This document shows positions 49,838-59,900 of a DNA stretch of 64,000 nucleotides, in pieces. The stretch spans positions 1-64,000 of the forward strand of contig DASZOV010000079.1 in the NCBI GenBank assembly GCA_035550595.1, given 5' to 3'. Each line of letters opens with the position of its first letter. Positions within the stretch are counted from its first letter, which is position 1. Under the pieces are notes generated by a model. The model had not been told where the DNA came from. It made no database searches and saw nothing but the letters and a program-made list of their open reading frames with translations. This DNA is from CALFMR01 sp035550595 (lineage in GTDB: Bacteria; Acidobacteriota; Vicinamibacteria; Vicinamibacterales; SCN-69-37). A program made the position numbers and the translations under genes.

Positions 49838-51070
49838 TCAGTGCAGCACGGACAGGAAGAAGTTCTTCATGGCCGCGGCGTAGTAGACGCCGTACTTCTC
49901 GAACGTGGCCTTCGTCCGATCGTCGGGCTTCCAGTCGAAGAACGCATGGCTCGCGCCGCCGACTTGGATGTACTCGGCGCGCTGACCGGCTTTGACGAGC
50001 GCGTCGACGAACTCCTTCACGGCTTCGTCCTTGATGAGCGGATCCACCGTTCCGCGCGTCAGGAACTGCGGGACGGCGCGTTCGCTGGCCTGTGGGATGT
50101 GACCGAGCGGCGCAATCGCGTCCTTCCATGCAGGATCGTTCGCGTGTTCGTCTGAATACGTGTTCAGCATCTGGGCGCTGAAGACGCCGTAGCTCGGCGC
50201 GCCGGCCTTGATGGCCTTCATCATCTCGTCGCGCACTTGTTCGGCCGTCTTGCCCTTCGGCAGGTAGCTCGGCATGAACTCGAACACGCCCGGCTCCTTG
50301 CCGAAGCCGCGCGATCCGATCATGTTCGTCATGAGCGAGGCCACCGCCGCGAGGTGTCCGCCCGCGCTGTCGCCCGTGACGCCCACGCGCGTCGGGTCGC
50401 CACCGTACTCGGAGGCGTGCTCCATGATGTGCGCGATGCCGCCGAAGACGTCGTCGATGAGATCGGCCATGGTGTTGTTCGTTGCGTCGCCATCGGCCTT
50501 GCCGCCCCAACGGTAGTCCATGCTGAAGACGACGAACTGGCCGCCCTTGGTCAGCTCGCGCGCGAGGCCGCGCATGACGTCTTCGTCATTCGCCGTCCAT
50601 CCGCCGCCGTGGATGATGACGATGATCGGCAGATTGTGCGCACCCTTGGGCGAGTAGACGTCGTACTTCAGCGGCTTGACGCCCGGCTTCGCATAGACGA
50701 CGTTGTTCGTCACCGTCAGGTCCTTCACGGCATCGGCTTCGATGAACGACGCGCCGACGCGCTTGTCCTGATCGATCGTGATCTTGAAATCCTGCGTCAT
50801 GCCCTCGTGATACATCTGGCCGAACTGTCCGGGCACCGAGTACCAGGCCGAGTCGAGCGCGTAGCCGGCGTCAGGCGTCGTGTGCACGGTCACGACCGTG
50901 CCCGCTGCGTACTTCCAGTCGGCCGGCAGCGCGGGCGTGAGCTGCACCTTGCCATGGGACGGCTCGACCAGCGTGACGGTGAAGGACTGACCCTGGGTCT
51001 GGGCCTGCACGGAACTGGCCACGGCCAGCGACAATCCGGCGGCGACGAGAACGTTGGCAACGGTGCTCAT
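49838..51070 (-). CDS. Secreted alpha/beta hydrolase (carboxylesterase/BD-FAE-like)
   Basis: 410 residues. Signal peptide (VLVAAGLSLAVASSVQAQ), then a small beta domain of the bacterial-repeat type (~28-110, FTVTLVEPSHGKVQLTPALP...), then the hydrolase fold: oxyanion HGGGW, nucleophile VTGDSAGGHLAAVASL, acid TRGTVDPLIKDE and His GGASHAFFDW. It likely removes esters from polysaccharides or lipids outside the inner membrane. The N-terminal domain may bind substrate or cell surface. Start at the ATG at 51070. Confidence 0.9.
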   Translation of the reverse strand: MSTVANVLVAAGLSLAVASSVQAQTQGQSFTVTLVEPSHGKVQLTPALPADWKYAAGTVVTVHTTPDAGYALDSAWYSVPGQFGQMYHEGMTQDFKITIDQDKRVGASFIEADAVKDLTVTNNVVYAKPGVKPLKYDVYSPKGAHNLPIIVIIHGGGWTANDEDVMRGLARELTKGGQFVVFSMDYRWGGKADGDATNNTMADLIDDVFGGIAHIMEHASEYGGDPTRVGVTGDSAGGHLAAVASLMTNMIGSRGFGKEPGVFEFMPSYLPKGKTAEQVRDEMMKAIKAGAPSYGVFSAQMLNTYSDEHANDPAWKDAIAPLGHIPQASERAVPQFLTRGTVDPLIKDEAVKEFVDALVKAGQRAEYIQVGGASHAFFDWKPDDRTKATFEKYGVYYAAAMKNFFLSVLH

Positions 51071-51101
51071 AGCTCCGGCATGTTAGCAAATCACGGCTAC
51101 A

Positions 51102-52463
51102 ATGCGTCGGCCCGCGTCCCGCATGTTCGCACCCGCCCGTCGCGTGATTGGCAACGCCGTCGTGCTTCGCACGCTGCCCGGTCAGCGCGCCTTCGTCCGG
51201 GCGCCGCGCGCGCGCATCGACGCCGCGCGCGATCGCAACATCCGCTGCATGGTGCGCTTCGCGGCCGCGCACGTGCCGCACTATCGCGATCTCTTCAGCC
51301 GCGAGCGGATCGATCCGCGTGAGATCCGGACCGCCGCCGATCTCGTACGCCTGCCGGTCCTCGAAAAAGAGGAAGTTCGCCGCGCGCCGAGGCGCTTCGT
51401 TGCCGACACGTGGCACGGCCGGACGGCGCTGCCGTTCTACACGAGCGGCTCGACCGGCGAGCGGACGCTCATCCATCACGATCGCCGCGGCCTCATCGAG
51501 AACATCGCCTACAGCGAGCGCGAACGGGAAGTCATCGCCGGCTTCGTCGGACGTCCGCTCGGCTATCGCGAGGCGGTGCTGAGTTACCCGGGCGCGACGG
51601 TCGACAAGGTCCGCGCCTTCTACGCCGAGTGGACGTGGATTCCCGGTCGCCCCACTCGCCGCCAGTTGTCCGTGCTGCGCTCGATTGAAGAGAACGCCGC
51701 GAGCCTGACCGAGTTCCAGCCGCACCTCGTCTTCGCCTACGGCTCGTATCTCGAAGCGTTCCACCGCGCCGCGCTCGCCGGCCGCGTCCCGTTCTACAAG
51801 CCGCGCGTGCTGCTCTATGGCGCCGAGCCGATCATGCCGGCCGTCCGCGCCGAGATCGAACATACGCACGGCGTGCCCGTGCTCTCGGCGTACAACGCGG
51901 TCGAGGCGTTCAAGATGGCGTTCCACTGCGAGCGCCGCGATGGGTTCCATCTGCACGAAGATCTCTGCCACATGCGGATTCTCGACGCGCGTGGCATGGA
52001 CGCGCCGCCCGGCGTCGAAGGCGACGTCCTGATCTCGAACCTCGTCAACCGCGGCACGGTGCTGCTGAACTATCGCATCGGCGATCGCGCGGCGTTTGCC
52101 GCCGATCCGTGTCCGTGCGGACGCACGCTTCGCCGGCTGCAGGAGATCGACGGCCGCATCGAAGATCTGCTCGCGCTGCCCAACGGCCGACTCATCCATC
52201 CCCGTGGCGTCTGGGGCGTCGTCAAACCGCGCCTCGAGATTCAGCAGTACCAGCTCGTGCAGACGGCGCCGGCCGAGGTCGTGATGCATCTCGTCACGCC
52301 CGACGACGCGTCGTTCCATGCCGTCGAAGAGGATGTCGCGCGTGAGCTCGCCGCGCTTCTCGGACCGGGCGTCGACGTGCGTGTCGTGCGCAGTGCGGCC
52401 GTGCCGCGCACCGCCGCAGGGAAAGTGCGGATGGTCGTCGGCCTTGGCGCACGCCCGGCCTGA
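51102..52463 (+). CDS. Phenylacetate-CoA ligase-like adenylating enzyme (PaaK/CapK family)
   Basis: 453 residues. The ATP-binding P-loop-like motif is FYTSGSTGERTLIHHDR, the later adenylate motif NYRIGDRAAF, and CPCGRTLRRLQEIDGRIEDLL is the PaaK/CapK signature, followed by the C-terminal lid domain ending in RTAAGKVRMVV. Such proteins activate acids as AMP or CoA esters; CapK-type members accompany polysaccharide clusters. The next two genes (GNAT acetyltransferase, glycosyltransferase) fit a surface-glycan role. 13 bases separate it from the GNAT gene. Confidence 0.9.
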   Translation: MRRPASRMFAPARRVIGNAVVLRTLPGQRAFVRAPRARIDAARDRNIRCMVRFAAAHVPHYRDLFSRERIDPREIRTAADLVRLPVLEKEEVRRAPRRFVADTWHGRTALPFYTSGSTGERTLIHHDRRGLIENIAYSEREREVIAGFVGRPLGYREAVLSYPGATVDKVRAFYAEWTWIPGRPTRRQLSVLRSIEENAASLTEFQPHLVFAYGSYLEAFHRAALAGRVPFYKPRVLLYGAEPIMPAVRAEIEHTHGVPVLSAYNAVEAFKMAFHCERRDGFHLHEDLCHMRILDARGMDAPPGVEGDVLISNLVNRGTVLLNYRIGDRAAFAADPCPCGRTLRRLQEIDGRIEDLLALPNGRLIHPRGVWGVVKPRLEIQQYQLVQTAPAEVVMHLVTPDDASFHAVEEDVARELAALLGPGVDVRVVRSAAVPRTAAGKVRMVVGLGARPA

Positions 52464-52476
52464 TCCATTCGGCCTC

Positions 52477-53184
52477 ATGAGCGTTTCAAGATCTCGACGC
52501 TGGACGATGCGCACGGCCGTGGCGCAGACGTGGCGCATCCTGCATCGCGAAGGTGTGGCTGCCGCATGGTTCGGCGTGCTCGCCGAAACCATCTATCGGC
52601 GCCTGCTCGTCGTCGAGCGTGACGTGACGGTCGCGACCGACGCAGGCGCCGCGCGTGGACAACAGCCACCCTCATCGATCGACATCCGCATCGTCGACGC
52701 CGATGCGGTCGCGGCGCTATACGCAACGATCGCCGCAGAACGAATTCCGGACATCAGCCGTCGAGCGGGCGAGACGTGGTTCGCGGCGTTCGACGATGAG
52801 CGACCGGTGGCCGTGCAGGCATTGATGCCGCGCGGCGGCTTCGTGCCGTATCTCGGCATCGACGTCACGCTGGCCGACGACGCCGTGCTGCTCGGCGGAC
52901 TCGTCGTCGATCCGGCGTATCGGAAGCGAGGCGTGGCGACGCGGACGATTGCGGCGGTGCTCGAGTACGCCGCCGAGCGAGGCTACCGTCGTGCGGTCGC
53001 ACTCGTGCTGCCGGAGAACGCCGGCGGCCGCGTTTTGTTGAGATCGCTAGGCTTCGCACCAACTGGCCGCGTGGCGGTGGCTGGACGAGGGCGCGCGCGG
53101 CGCGTGGTGTTTCACGCGACTGCGGGACGCGAAACGACCGCGGTGCTGGCGGTCCACAGGGCGGCCGAGGCCGATCGGCCCTGA
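52477..53184 (+). CDS. GNAT family N-acetyltransferase
   Basis: 235 residues. An N-terminal helical part (~1-65) precedes the GNAT fold: strands VPYLGIDVTLADDAVLLGGLVVDPAYRKRGVATRTI, where the acetyl-CoA loop (RKRGVAT) is clear, and VLLRSLGFAPTGR near the end. It probably acetylates a sugar or amine in glycan synthesis, judging from its neighbours. Start at the ATG at 52477, after the CapK-like stop. Confidence 0.88.
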   Translation: MSVSRSRRWTMRTAVAQTWRILHREGVAAAWFGVLAETIYRRLLVVERDVTVATDAGAARGQQPPSSIDIRIVDADAVAALYATIAAERIPDISRRAGETWFAAFDDERPVAVQALMPRGGFVPYLGIDVTLADDAVLLGGLVVDPAYRKRGVATRTIAAVLEYAAERGYRRAVALVLPENAGGRVLLRSLGFAPTGRVAVAGRGRARRVVFHATAGRETTAVLAVHRAAEADRP

Positions 53185-53206
53185 CCCCGCGGCTGCCGTA
53201 TGGCGC

Positions 53207-54397
53207 GTGTCCTATACTGCCTCGCGCGTGTTCACGTCCTCTTCCGCGCTTCGCGACACGTCGTTCGTCGTCTTCTCGGATGACTGGGGACGACATCCCT
53301 CGAGCTGTCAGCACCTGTTTCGTCGCGTCCTTCCGCACACGGACGTGTTGTGGGTGAACACGGTCGGCCTGCGCGAGCCACGGTTGACGTGGTACGACGT
53401 GAAGCGCGGCACCGAAGTCATTGCCGGCTGGCTGCGCGCGCGGCCGGCCGATGTCACCGCCGGCCCGTCGTCGCCGTCGCCCGCGCCGCGCGTGCTGCGG
53501 CCGTTCATGCTGCCATTCTTCCAGTGGGGCTGGGCGAGCGCGCTGAACCGGCGTCTGCTCACGCGCGCGCTCCAGCGCGCGATGCAGGACTTCGCGCCGG
53601 GGAAGCGTCGGATCCTCGTCAGCACCTTGCCCATCGCCGGTTTCGCGTTCCGCGATGCGACCTTTGCACGCACGATCTATTACTGCGTCGACGACTTCAC
53701 GACGTGGCCCGGCGTCAGCGGCGAGACGATGCTGCGGCTCGAAGCGGAGGTCGTGGAGGCGTGCGACCTGCTCGTCGCGACATCGACGGCGCTTCTCGAA
53801 AGCCGGGGGCCGCGCGCCAAGGCGAGCCGGCTGCTCACGCACGGCGTCGACGCCGATCGCTTCGCTCATCCAACGGGCACGTCGACGCGTCTGGCTGACG
53901 TGCGTAGGCCCGTCATCGGCATGTTCGGCGTCATCGACGCACGTCTCGACAGCGGGATCGTTGCCGCGTTGGCGAAGGCGATGCCCGAGGCGACGATCGT
54001 CCTGCTCGGTCCGGTCGATCGTGATGTCCGCGATCTCACGGCGTTGTCGAACGTGCGGCTGGCAGGGACGGTGCCGTACGACGCGCTTCCGGCGGAGGCC
54101 GCGCGGTTCGACGTCTGCATCCTGCCTTATGTCGTCGACGCGTCGACGACGAGCATCAACCCGCTGAAACTCAAGGAATATCTGGCGACGGGGAAGCCGG
54201 TCGTGAGCACGCCGCTGCCCGAGGCCGAGCGGCTCCGCCCGTTCGTGCGCGTGGCCGCGGCTGACGCGTTCGTCGATGCAGTCGCGGCAGCATTGCGCGA
54301 TCCGGCGCCCGCACCCGGGCTCGCGGCGTTTCTCGCCGGCGAGTCCTGGGACGCGAAGGCCTCGCAGTTCTTCGATTGGGCGGTCAACGGCGTCTGA
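53207..54397 (+). CDS. Glycosyltransferase (GT-B fold, TuaH-like)
   Basis: 396 residues. The N-terminal Rossmann part FVVFSDDWGRHPSSCQHLFRR with TDVLWVNTVGLREP, the central YYCVDDFTTWPG and, in the C-terminal donor domain, GMFGVIDARLDSGIVAALA, FDVCILPYVVDASTTSINPLKLKEYLATGKPVVST (E-x7-E-like region). This resembles family 1/4 glycosyltransferases in polysaccharide clusters (TuaH, EpsD type). Sugar and acceptor unknown. GTG/ATG start at 53207 follows the GNAT gene by 22 bases. Confidence 0.9.
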   Translation: MSYTASRVFTSSSALRDTSFVVFSDDWGRHPSSCQHLFRRVLPHTDVLWVNTVGLREPRLTWYDVKRGTEVIAGWLRARPADVTAGPSSPSPAPRVLRPFMLPFFQWGWASALNRRLLTRALQRAMQDFAPGKRRILVSTLPIAGFAFRDATFARTIYYCVDDFTTWPGVSGETMLRLEAEVVEACDLLVATSTALLESRGPRAKASRLLTHGVDADRFAHPTGTSTRLADVRRPVIGMFGVIDARLDSGIVAALAKAMPEATIVLLGPVDRDVRDLTALSNVRLAGTVPYDALPAEAARFDVCILPYVVDASTTSINPLKLKEYLATGKPVVSTPLPEAERLRPFVRVAAADAFVDAVAAALRDPAPAPGLAAFLAGESWDAKASQFFDWAVNGV

Positions 54398-54456
54398 CGT
54401 GTTCGACGCATCCGTGGCGCGAGCGACGGAGTAGACTCTGCACCGGGAGAGCCTCC

Positions 54457-55683
54457 ATGGATCGACGGACGTTCCTGAAGTCGCTCGCGGCCGTATCGGC
54501 GGCGGGCGTGGCGTGGCCGCGTCGGGCCGACGCCTCGTTGCCGACGGCGAAGATCACGCGCGTGCGCATCCTGCAGCCGCCGTCGCTCAATCCCACCTTC
54601 AATCAGAGCAACATGGTCGTCGCGGTCGAGACCGATGCGGGCCTGACGGGCATCGGCGAGGGCGGCACGAAGGACATGCTCGAGCAGGCCGCGACGGCGC
54701 TCATCGGCGAGGATCCCTTCCGCACGAACGCCATCTGGCAGGAGATGGACATGGCCTGGTTCTATTCGCCGGGCCACGAGAAGATGCACGCGGTCGGCGC
54801 GCTCGACCTCGCGCTGTGGGACATCAAGGGCAAGGCGCTCGGCGTGCCCGTGCATCAACTGCTCGGCGGCGCCGTGCGCGATCACTGTGAGTGCTATCCC
54901 ACGGGCGGCGTGCCGGGTCCCGCGCGGACCGTGCGCGATCGGGCGCGCGCAGTGATGGATGCCGGCTATCGTGCCTATCGTGCCGACGCCGGCGGCGGTC
55001 CCGTCACCGACAACGTCTACGATGCGCACGAGCGCGTGCGGCTCGTCGCGGCCATGTGCAAGGAGATTCGCGACGGCGTCGGACCGAACGGTGACTGGTG
55101 CATCGACTTCCACCAGCGCTTCGACTACCCGGATGCCCTACGCTGCTGCCGTCTCATCGAAGAATACGAGCCGTACTTCGTCGAGGATCCGGTCCGCGAA
55201 GAACAGTTCCGCGAGGACATCCCGAAGCTGCGGCAGATGACGGCCGTGCCGCTCGCGGCCGGCGAGGAGTGGGGCCAGCGCGCGGACTTCAACACGCTCG
55301 TCGAGCGTCACGACATCGACTACTCGCGATCGACCCTGCCCAACGTCGGCGGCATCACTGAGATGCTCGGGATCATGGCGCTCTGCAACACGCACGCGGT
55401 CGGCATCGTGCCGCACTTCACGGGTCCGATCGCGACGGCTGCGCTCGTCCACGTGCTCTCGACGTTTCCCGGTCCCGTCCTCTTCGAATACAACTACGGC
55501 ACGACGCCCATCGACTACCTGCCCGAGTTCCTCGACTTCCGCGACGGCAAGCTGTATCCGAACGATCGCCCGGGGCTCGGCGTGACGATCGATCCGCGAC
55601 GACTTACGACCGTCGGCGAGATCGCCGAACGCGCGAATCGGCCGCTCTATCAGCGGCCCGACGGTTCGCCGACGCACTGGTAA
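54457..55683 (+). CDS. Enolase-superfamily sugar-acid dehydratase-like enzyme, Tat-exported
   Basis: 408 residues. Tat signal MDRRTFLKSLAAVSAAGVA. Enolase N-terminal capping domain, then the barrel with metal ligands Asp in CIDFHQRFD, Glu in FVEDPVREEQF and Glu in LAAGEEWGQR, followed by VGGITEMLGIMALC and the catalytic His in VGIVPHFTGPIATAALVH. The pattern is close to galactonate-dehydratase-type MR/MLE proteins but with YRAYRAD in place of the KxK base motif. It may dehydrate a sugar acid in the periplasm. The ATG at 54457 follows a GGGAGAG site. It directly abuts a glycosyltransferase remnant downstream. Confidence 0.9.
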   Translation: MDRRTFLKSLAAVSAAGVAWPRRADASLPTAKITRVRILQPPSLNPTFNQSNMVVAVETDAGLTGIGEGGTKDMLEQAATALIGEDPFRTNAIWQEMDMAWFYSPGHEKMHAVGALDLALWDIKGKALGVPVHQLLGGAVRDHCECYPTGGVPGPARTVRDRARAVMDAGYRAYRADAGGGPVTDNVYDAHERVRLVAAMCKEIRDGVGPNGDWCIDFHQRFDYPDALRCCRLIEEYEPYFVEDPVREEQFREDIPKLRQMTAVPLAAGEEWGQRADFNTLVERHDIDYSRSTLPNVGGITEMLGIMALCNTHAVGIVPHFTGPIATAALVHVLSTFPGPVLFEYNYGTTPIDYLPEFLDFRDGKLYPNDRPGLGVTIDPRRLTTVGEIAERANRPLYQRPDGSPTHW

Positions 55684-55990
55684 CGCGCGACTCGCGCGAG
55701 CGCCGACGTCTTTCTTCATCCGAACCCCTGCGAACCGTTCGGCATCGGACCGCTCGAAGCCATGGCCGCGGGCGTGCCCGTCGTGCTGCCACGCGCGGGC
55801 GGCGTGCTGTCGTATGCCACGCCGGTGAACAGTTGGCTGGCCGATCCGCGTCGATCAGGCGAGAGCGACGGCCGCGCAGCACGCGTGGCCCATCGTCGCG
55901 AGCCCGTTCTTCGACACCTACGACCGTCTCGATGCGGCGCGCCGCGCGTCATCGGACAATCGTCCCGATCCGATCGGCCACGGTCAGCGA
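55684..55990 (+). pseudogene. Glycosyltransferase group 1 remnant
   Basis: Right after the previous stop, the plus strand reads SADVFLHPNPCEPFGIGPLEAMAAG with VPVVLPRAGGVLSYATPVN, the donor-binding end of a GT4 glycosyltransferase (the E-P-F-G and E-A-M-A-A-G motifs). It then continues in another frame as ARATAAQHAWPIVASPFFDTYDRL. There is no N-terminal two-thirds, and an indel lies near 55850-55865. It is a broken fragment, overlapping the stop of the converging phosphodiesterase. Confidence 0.75.
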
Positions 55991-56943
55991 GGATGGATGA
56001 CGCCCACGGCCAGGTCGGGCACGTCGGTGAACAGGCCATCGACGCCGAGCGACACGAACTGTTCGACCTCGGCGCGGAAATCGCCGTCGTAACTGGCCGG
56101 CAGGAACTGCGGTTCGGGCCTTAGCGTCCAGACGTGGACGAAGAGGCCCGCCGCATGCGCGTCGCGCACGAGCGTCGTCGGCGGCTTCGTTCGGCCGTCG
56201 GCGCCGACCGGCACGATGAGCTGCATGTCCGGCCCGATGCCGTCGGCGTATTGCGCGATCTCCGCGAGACGAGCCGGCGTCGTGTCGGCCGCGTCGGAGA
56301 TGAGCTGCACGAGACGCGCGCCCGTGAGCGCGCGCAGGCGTTTCAGGCTGTCGGCTTCGAACGACTGGAGGAACACGGGCGACGTCTTCGACGTCAGGTC
56401 GTGCTGCGCGAGGATGGTGACGAGACGTTTCTCGAGCGGCAGGCCGATGCCGCGGAAGTACGTCGGATGTTTCGTTTCCGGATAAACGCCAATCGTCCGT
56501 CCGGTCTCGCGACTCTTGCGTTCGACGAGCGTGAGGATCTCTTCGAGCGTGGGGATCTCGAACTGACCGTCGTAGGCGTGCTCGCGGAACGCGAGTCGTT
56601 CGCGCGCGCGGAGCGTCTTGATCTCGGCCAGCGTGAAGTCCTCGGTGAACCATCCGGTCACGGCATGGCCGTCGATCGTCTTGGTCGTCTTGCGCGCGGG
56701 AAACTTGTCGGCGACGTCGGTCGTGCCGCCGATCTCGTTCTCGTGCCGCGCGATGAGCACGCCGTCCTTGGTCGAGACGACGTCCGGCTCGATCACGTCG
56801 GCGCCCATGTCGATGGCCAGCGCGTAGGCGGCGAGCGTGTGTTCGGGACGGTACCCGCTCGCCCCGCGATGTGCGATGACGAGCGGGGTACCGGTGGATT
56901 GAATCGCGACGCCGAGGGCCGCCGCGCTGATGAGATGCTTCAT
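55984..56943 (-). CDS. Glycerophosphodiester phosphodiesterase, periplasmic GlpQ-like
   Basis: 319 residues from the ATG at 56943. A short hydrophobic leader (HLISAAALGVAIQSTG) precedes the TIM barrel: PLVIAHRGASGYRPEHTLAAY (first His), GADVIEPDVVSTKDGVLIARHENEIGG (E-x-D and second His), VYPETKHP and VFLQSFEADSL. It cleaves glycerophosphodiesters to glycerol-3-phosphate and alcohol with a metal ion. It starts two bases after the stop of the large TonB receptor on the same strand, so both are probably translated together; lipid or phosphate scavenging fits with the pst genes beyond. Confidence 0.92.
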   Translation of the reverse strand: MKHLISAAALGVAIQSTGTPLVIAHRGASGYRPEHTLAAYALAIDMGADVIEPDVVSTKDGVLIARHENEIGGTTDVADKFPARKTTKTIDGHAVTGWFTEDFTLAEIKTLRARERLAFREHAYDGQFEIPTLEEILTLVERKSRETGRTIGVYPETKHPTYFRGIGLPLEKRLVTILAQHDLTSKTSPVFLQSFEADSLKRLRALTGARLVQLISDAADTTPARLAEIAQYADGIGPDMQLIVPVGADGRTKPPTTLVRDAHAAGLFVHVWTLRPEPQFLPASYDGDFRAEVEQFVSLGVDGLFTDVPDLAVGVIHPR

Positions 56944-56945
56944 GC

Positions 56946-59900
56946 CTACCACAGGATTTTCGCTCCCAGTTGGATCTGCCGGGCATCATACGCGGTCGTG
57001 ATCGTCCCGAAGCCGGGCGAGCTGCGATTGCCGTTCGGCGGTCCGAAGTTGACGCGGTTGAACAGGTTGAAGGCCTCGACGCGCAGCTCGACGCGTGCGC
57101 CGCCCCCGAGCGCGATCTGCTTGATGGCCGCCAGGTCGAACTGCCGGAAGTCCGGTCCGCGCACGGTGTTGCGGCTGGCGTTACCGAACGGCTGGCTCGG
57201 GTCGGTCGGAATGACGACGCAGGCCGGGTTGAACCAGTTGGTGATGGACTGCTCGCCCGATGGGGCGTAGGGATCGCACACGACGTTCGGGCGATAGTTG
57301 TTCGCGCCCGAAAAGTCGTTCGTGATGCCCGACACCTGGAACGCGCTCGACGGGCTGTAGGTGAGCGTCACCATTTCGCCGGGCGTCATCGTGTAGATGC
57401 CCGACATCTGCCATCCGCCGACCAGCACGTCCAGCGCGAGCGGCAGATGCGCGCCCCAACGGCGATCGCGGCCAATGGGCACCTGCCAGACGAAGCTCGT
57501 CGTGCTGTTGTACGGCTGATGATAGCCGGAGAGCGCGAACTCGGCGTCGATATTGTGAAAGTCCTGCGGCCCCGGGAAGTTGCCGTTCTGATTTTCGAGC
57601 GAGCCCGCGCCGTTGTCCTTCGCCTGCGACAGCGTGAGTGACGAGAGCAGCGTCAGGTCGCGCGACTGCCACTTCGCCTCGACTTGCAACGCTTGATATC
57701 GCGACTTGCCGCCGTTGAAGACGTAGGTGATGTCGCCGAACCCGGGAATCGGGCGGCGCGCGTCGAGCGGGATCGAGCCGGCGGCGTCGTTGACGGCCGC
57801 CTGGTTGTAGTCGGCGAGGTACAGGAGGTCGTCCGCGCGATTGCCGACATAGGCGACGTCGACGACCATGTGCGGGCCGACGGCCTGCTGCACCGACGCG
57901 AACCAGCTCTGCACCGGGCTCGAGTGGAAATCGCGGTCGACGTAGCTGATGAGCGCCGTCTGCGGATTGAACTGCGACGGATCGGTCAGGTCCGCCGGAT
58001 AGCCCTGCTCGGTCGGCCGGAAGTCCGGCGACGAGGGGTCGCTTTGGGTGACGACGGCACGCACGACCTGCGGACCGTTGATCGCGAGCAGATTGGCCGA
58101 TCCGATGCGGTTGACGTGCACGTAGCTCACGCCCCAGCCGCCGCGCAGCACCGTGCCGGGGCCGAGGCCGTAGGCGAGACCGAGTCGCGGACCGAAGTTG
58201 TTCCGATCGGGATTGACGAGCGCGCGATCGGCGATCGATCCGTTGCTGGCCGCGACGATGGTGTTCGTCGTCGGGTCGTAGTTCGTCAGGTGATTCTCGG
58301 CGTCCCAGATGGGCGTCGCGTACTCGTACCGCACGCCCGCGTTGACCGTCAGCCGATCGCCGGCGCGAATGTCGTCCTGCAGATAGGCGAAGTGCATCTG
58401 CTGGCGGACGTTCGCGATGAAGAACGTGCTCAGCGCGTACTGCGACCGCAGGCCGAACATGAAGTCCGCGAGGTTGTAGAGGTTGTTCGCCGCGGCACCG
58501 CTCGGCCGCGAGAACTGGCCGCTGTAGCTGTCGAGGCCGTAGAGCGGATTGACGTCCTGCACTTCGACGTTGATCTGCTGGAACTCGTAGCCGGCCTTGA
58601 ACGACTGCCGGCCGGCGAGCCACGTGTAGTTGATCTTCGGATCCCACACGGTCGGATACTGCCACTGCGGATTGGTCGCCTGACGGCCGAGCGAGGCGAC
58701 GCCCGTGATGGTTTCCGCCGGCAAGCCGCCCGAGATGCGCGGATCGGTCGGCAGGCCGCCAAGGCCGTAGAGCGCGAGCGCGTCGCCCGTGCCGAGTCCT
58801 GGCGGCGTCTTGCCGCCTTCGGTGTGCGACCAGCCGAAGCGGATCTCGACGAGCGAGGTCGCCGTCGGCGTATACGTCGTGCCGAGCGCGAGCTGCTTGT
58901 TGCGCGCGTAGATCGTGCCGTTGCCGCCACCGCCCGACGGCAGCGGAATCGGCGGTTGATCGACCGTCTGCAGGTTGCGCGCGCCGTAACGGCCGAAGAA
59001 CGACAAGCGCGCGTTCGGCCGCACGTCGACCTTGCCGTCCCCCTTGTCCGAGTGATTCGTCAGTGACTGCAGGATCTGATAGTTGTTCGCCGCGCCCGCG
59101 CCGGTCGGGTCGGGCAGGGCCGACAAGACCGTGCGCGCGAAGTCGGTCATCGGCAGCGGCGTGCCGGCCGGATAGAGCAGGCCCGTGCGCGGATCGCGTA
59201 CGTCGATCGCCAGCACGCCCTGGCGTTGAGTCGGTGTCGGCACGGTCGAGAACGCCGTCACCTGCTGGTCCTGACGGAAGCCTTCGTAATCGCCGAAGAA
59301 GAACGCGCGGTTGCGCACGATCGGCCCGCCGATCACGCCGCCGAACTGGTTGCGTTCGAGATCGGGTTTGTCGGCGTCCGATGGCGTGAAGTACGACCGC
59401 GAGTTGAGGCTCGTGTTGCGGAAGAACTCCCAGGTCGATCCGTGCACCTGGTTGGTGCCGCTCTTGAACGCGACATTCACCGTCGCGCCGGCCGATCGGC
59501 CGTACTCCGCGCTCTGGTTGTTCGTGACGACGCGCAGTTCTTCGACGGCGTCGGGCGGCGGCTGCATGACCTGGTTCGAGAAGCCCTGGTTGCTCGTGCC
59601 GTACGCGTTGTTGTCCACGCCGTCGATGAGGAAGTTGTTGAAGACGCTGCGCAGGCCGTTGACGTTGAAGGCGCCTTCGCGCGGCGTGCCGTTCGTGCTC
59701 TTGTTCAGTGCCGACTGGCGGACACCCGCGGTGAGCAGCGCGAGCGCCGAGTATTCCCGGCCGTTCAGCGCGAGCTGGCGCATCTGATCGCCGGTCACGA
59801 TTTGGCCGCGCTGGCTCGAATCCGTCTCGAGGCCGAGATTGGACGCGCTGACCTCGACCCGTTCGGTGACGCCGCCGGCCGTCATCGTCATGTCGACGCG

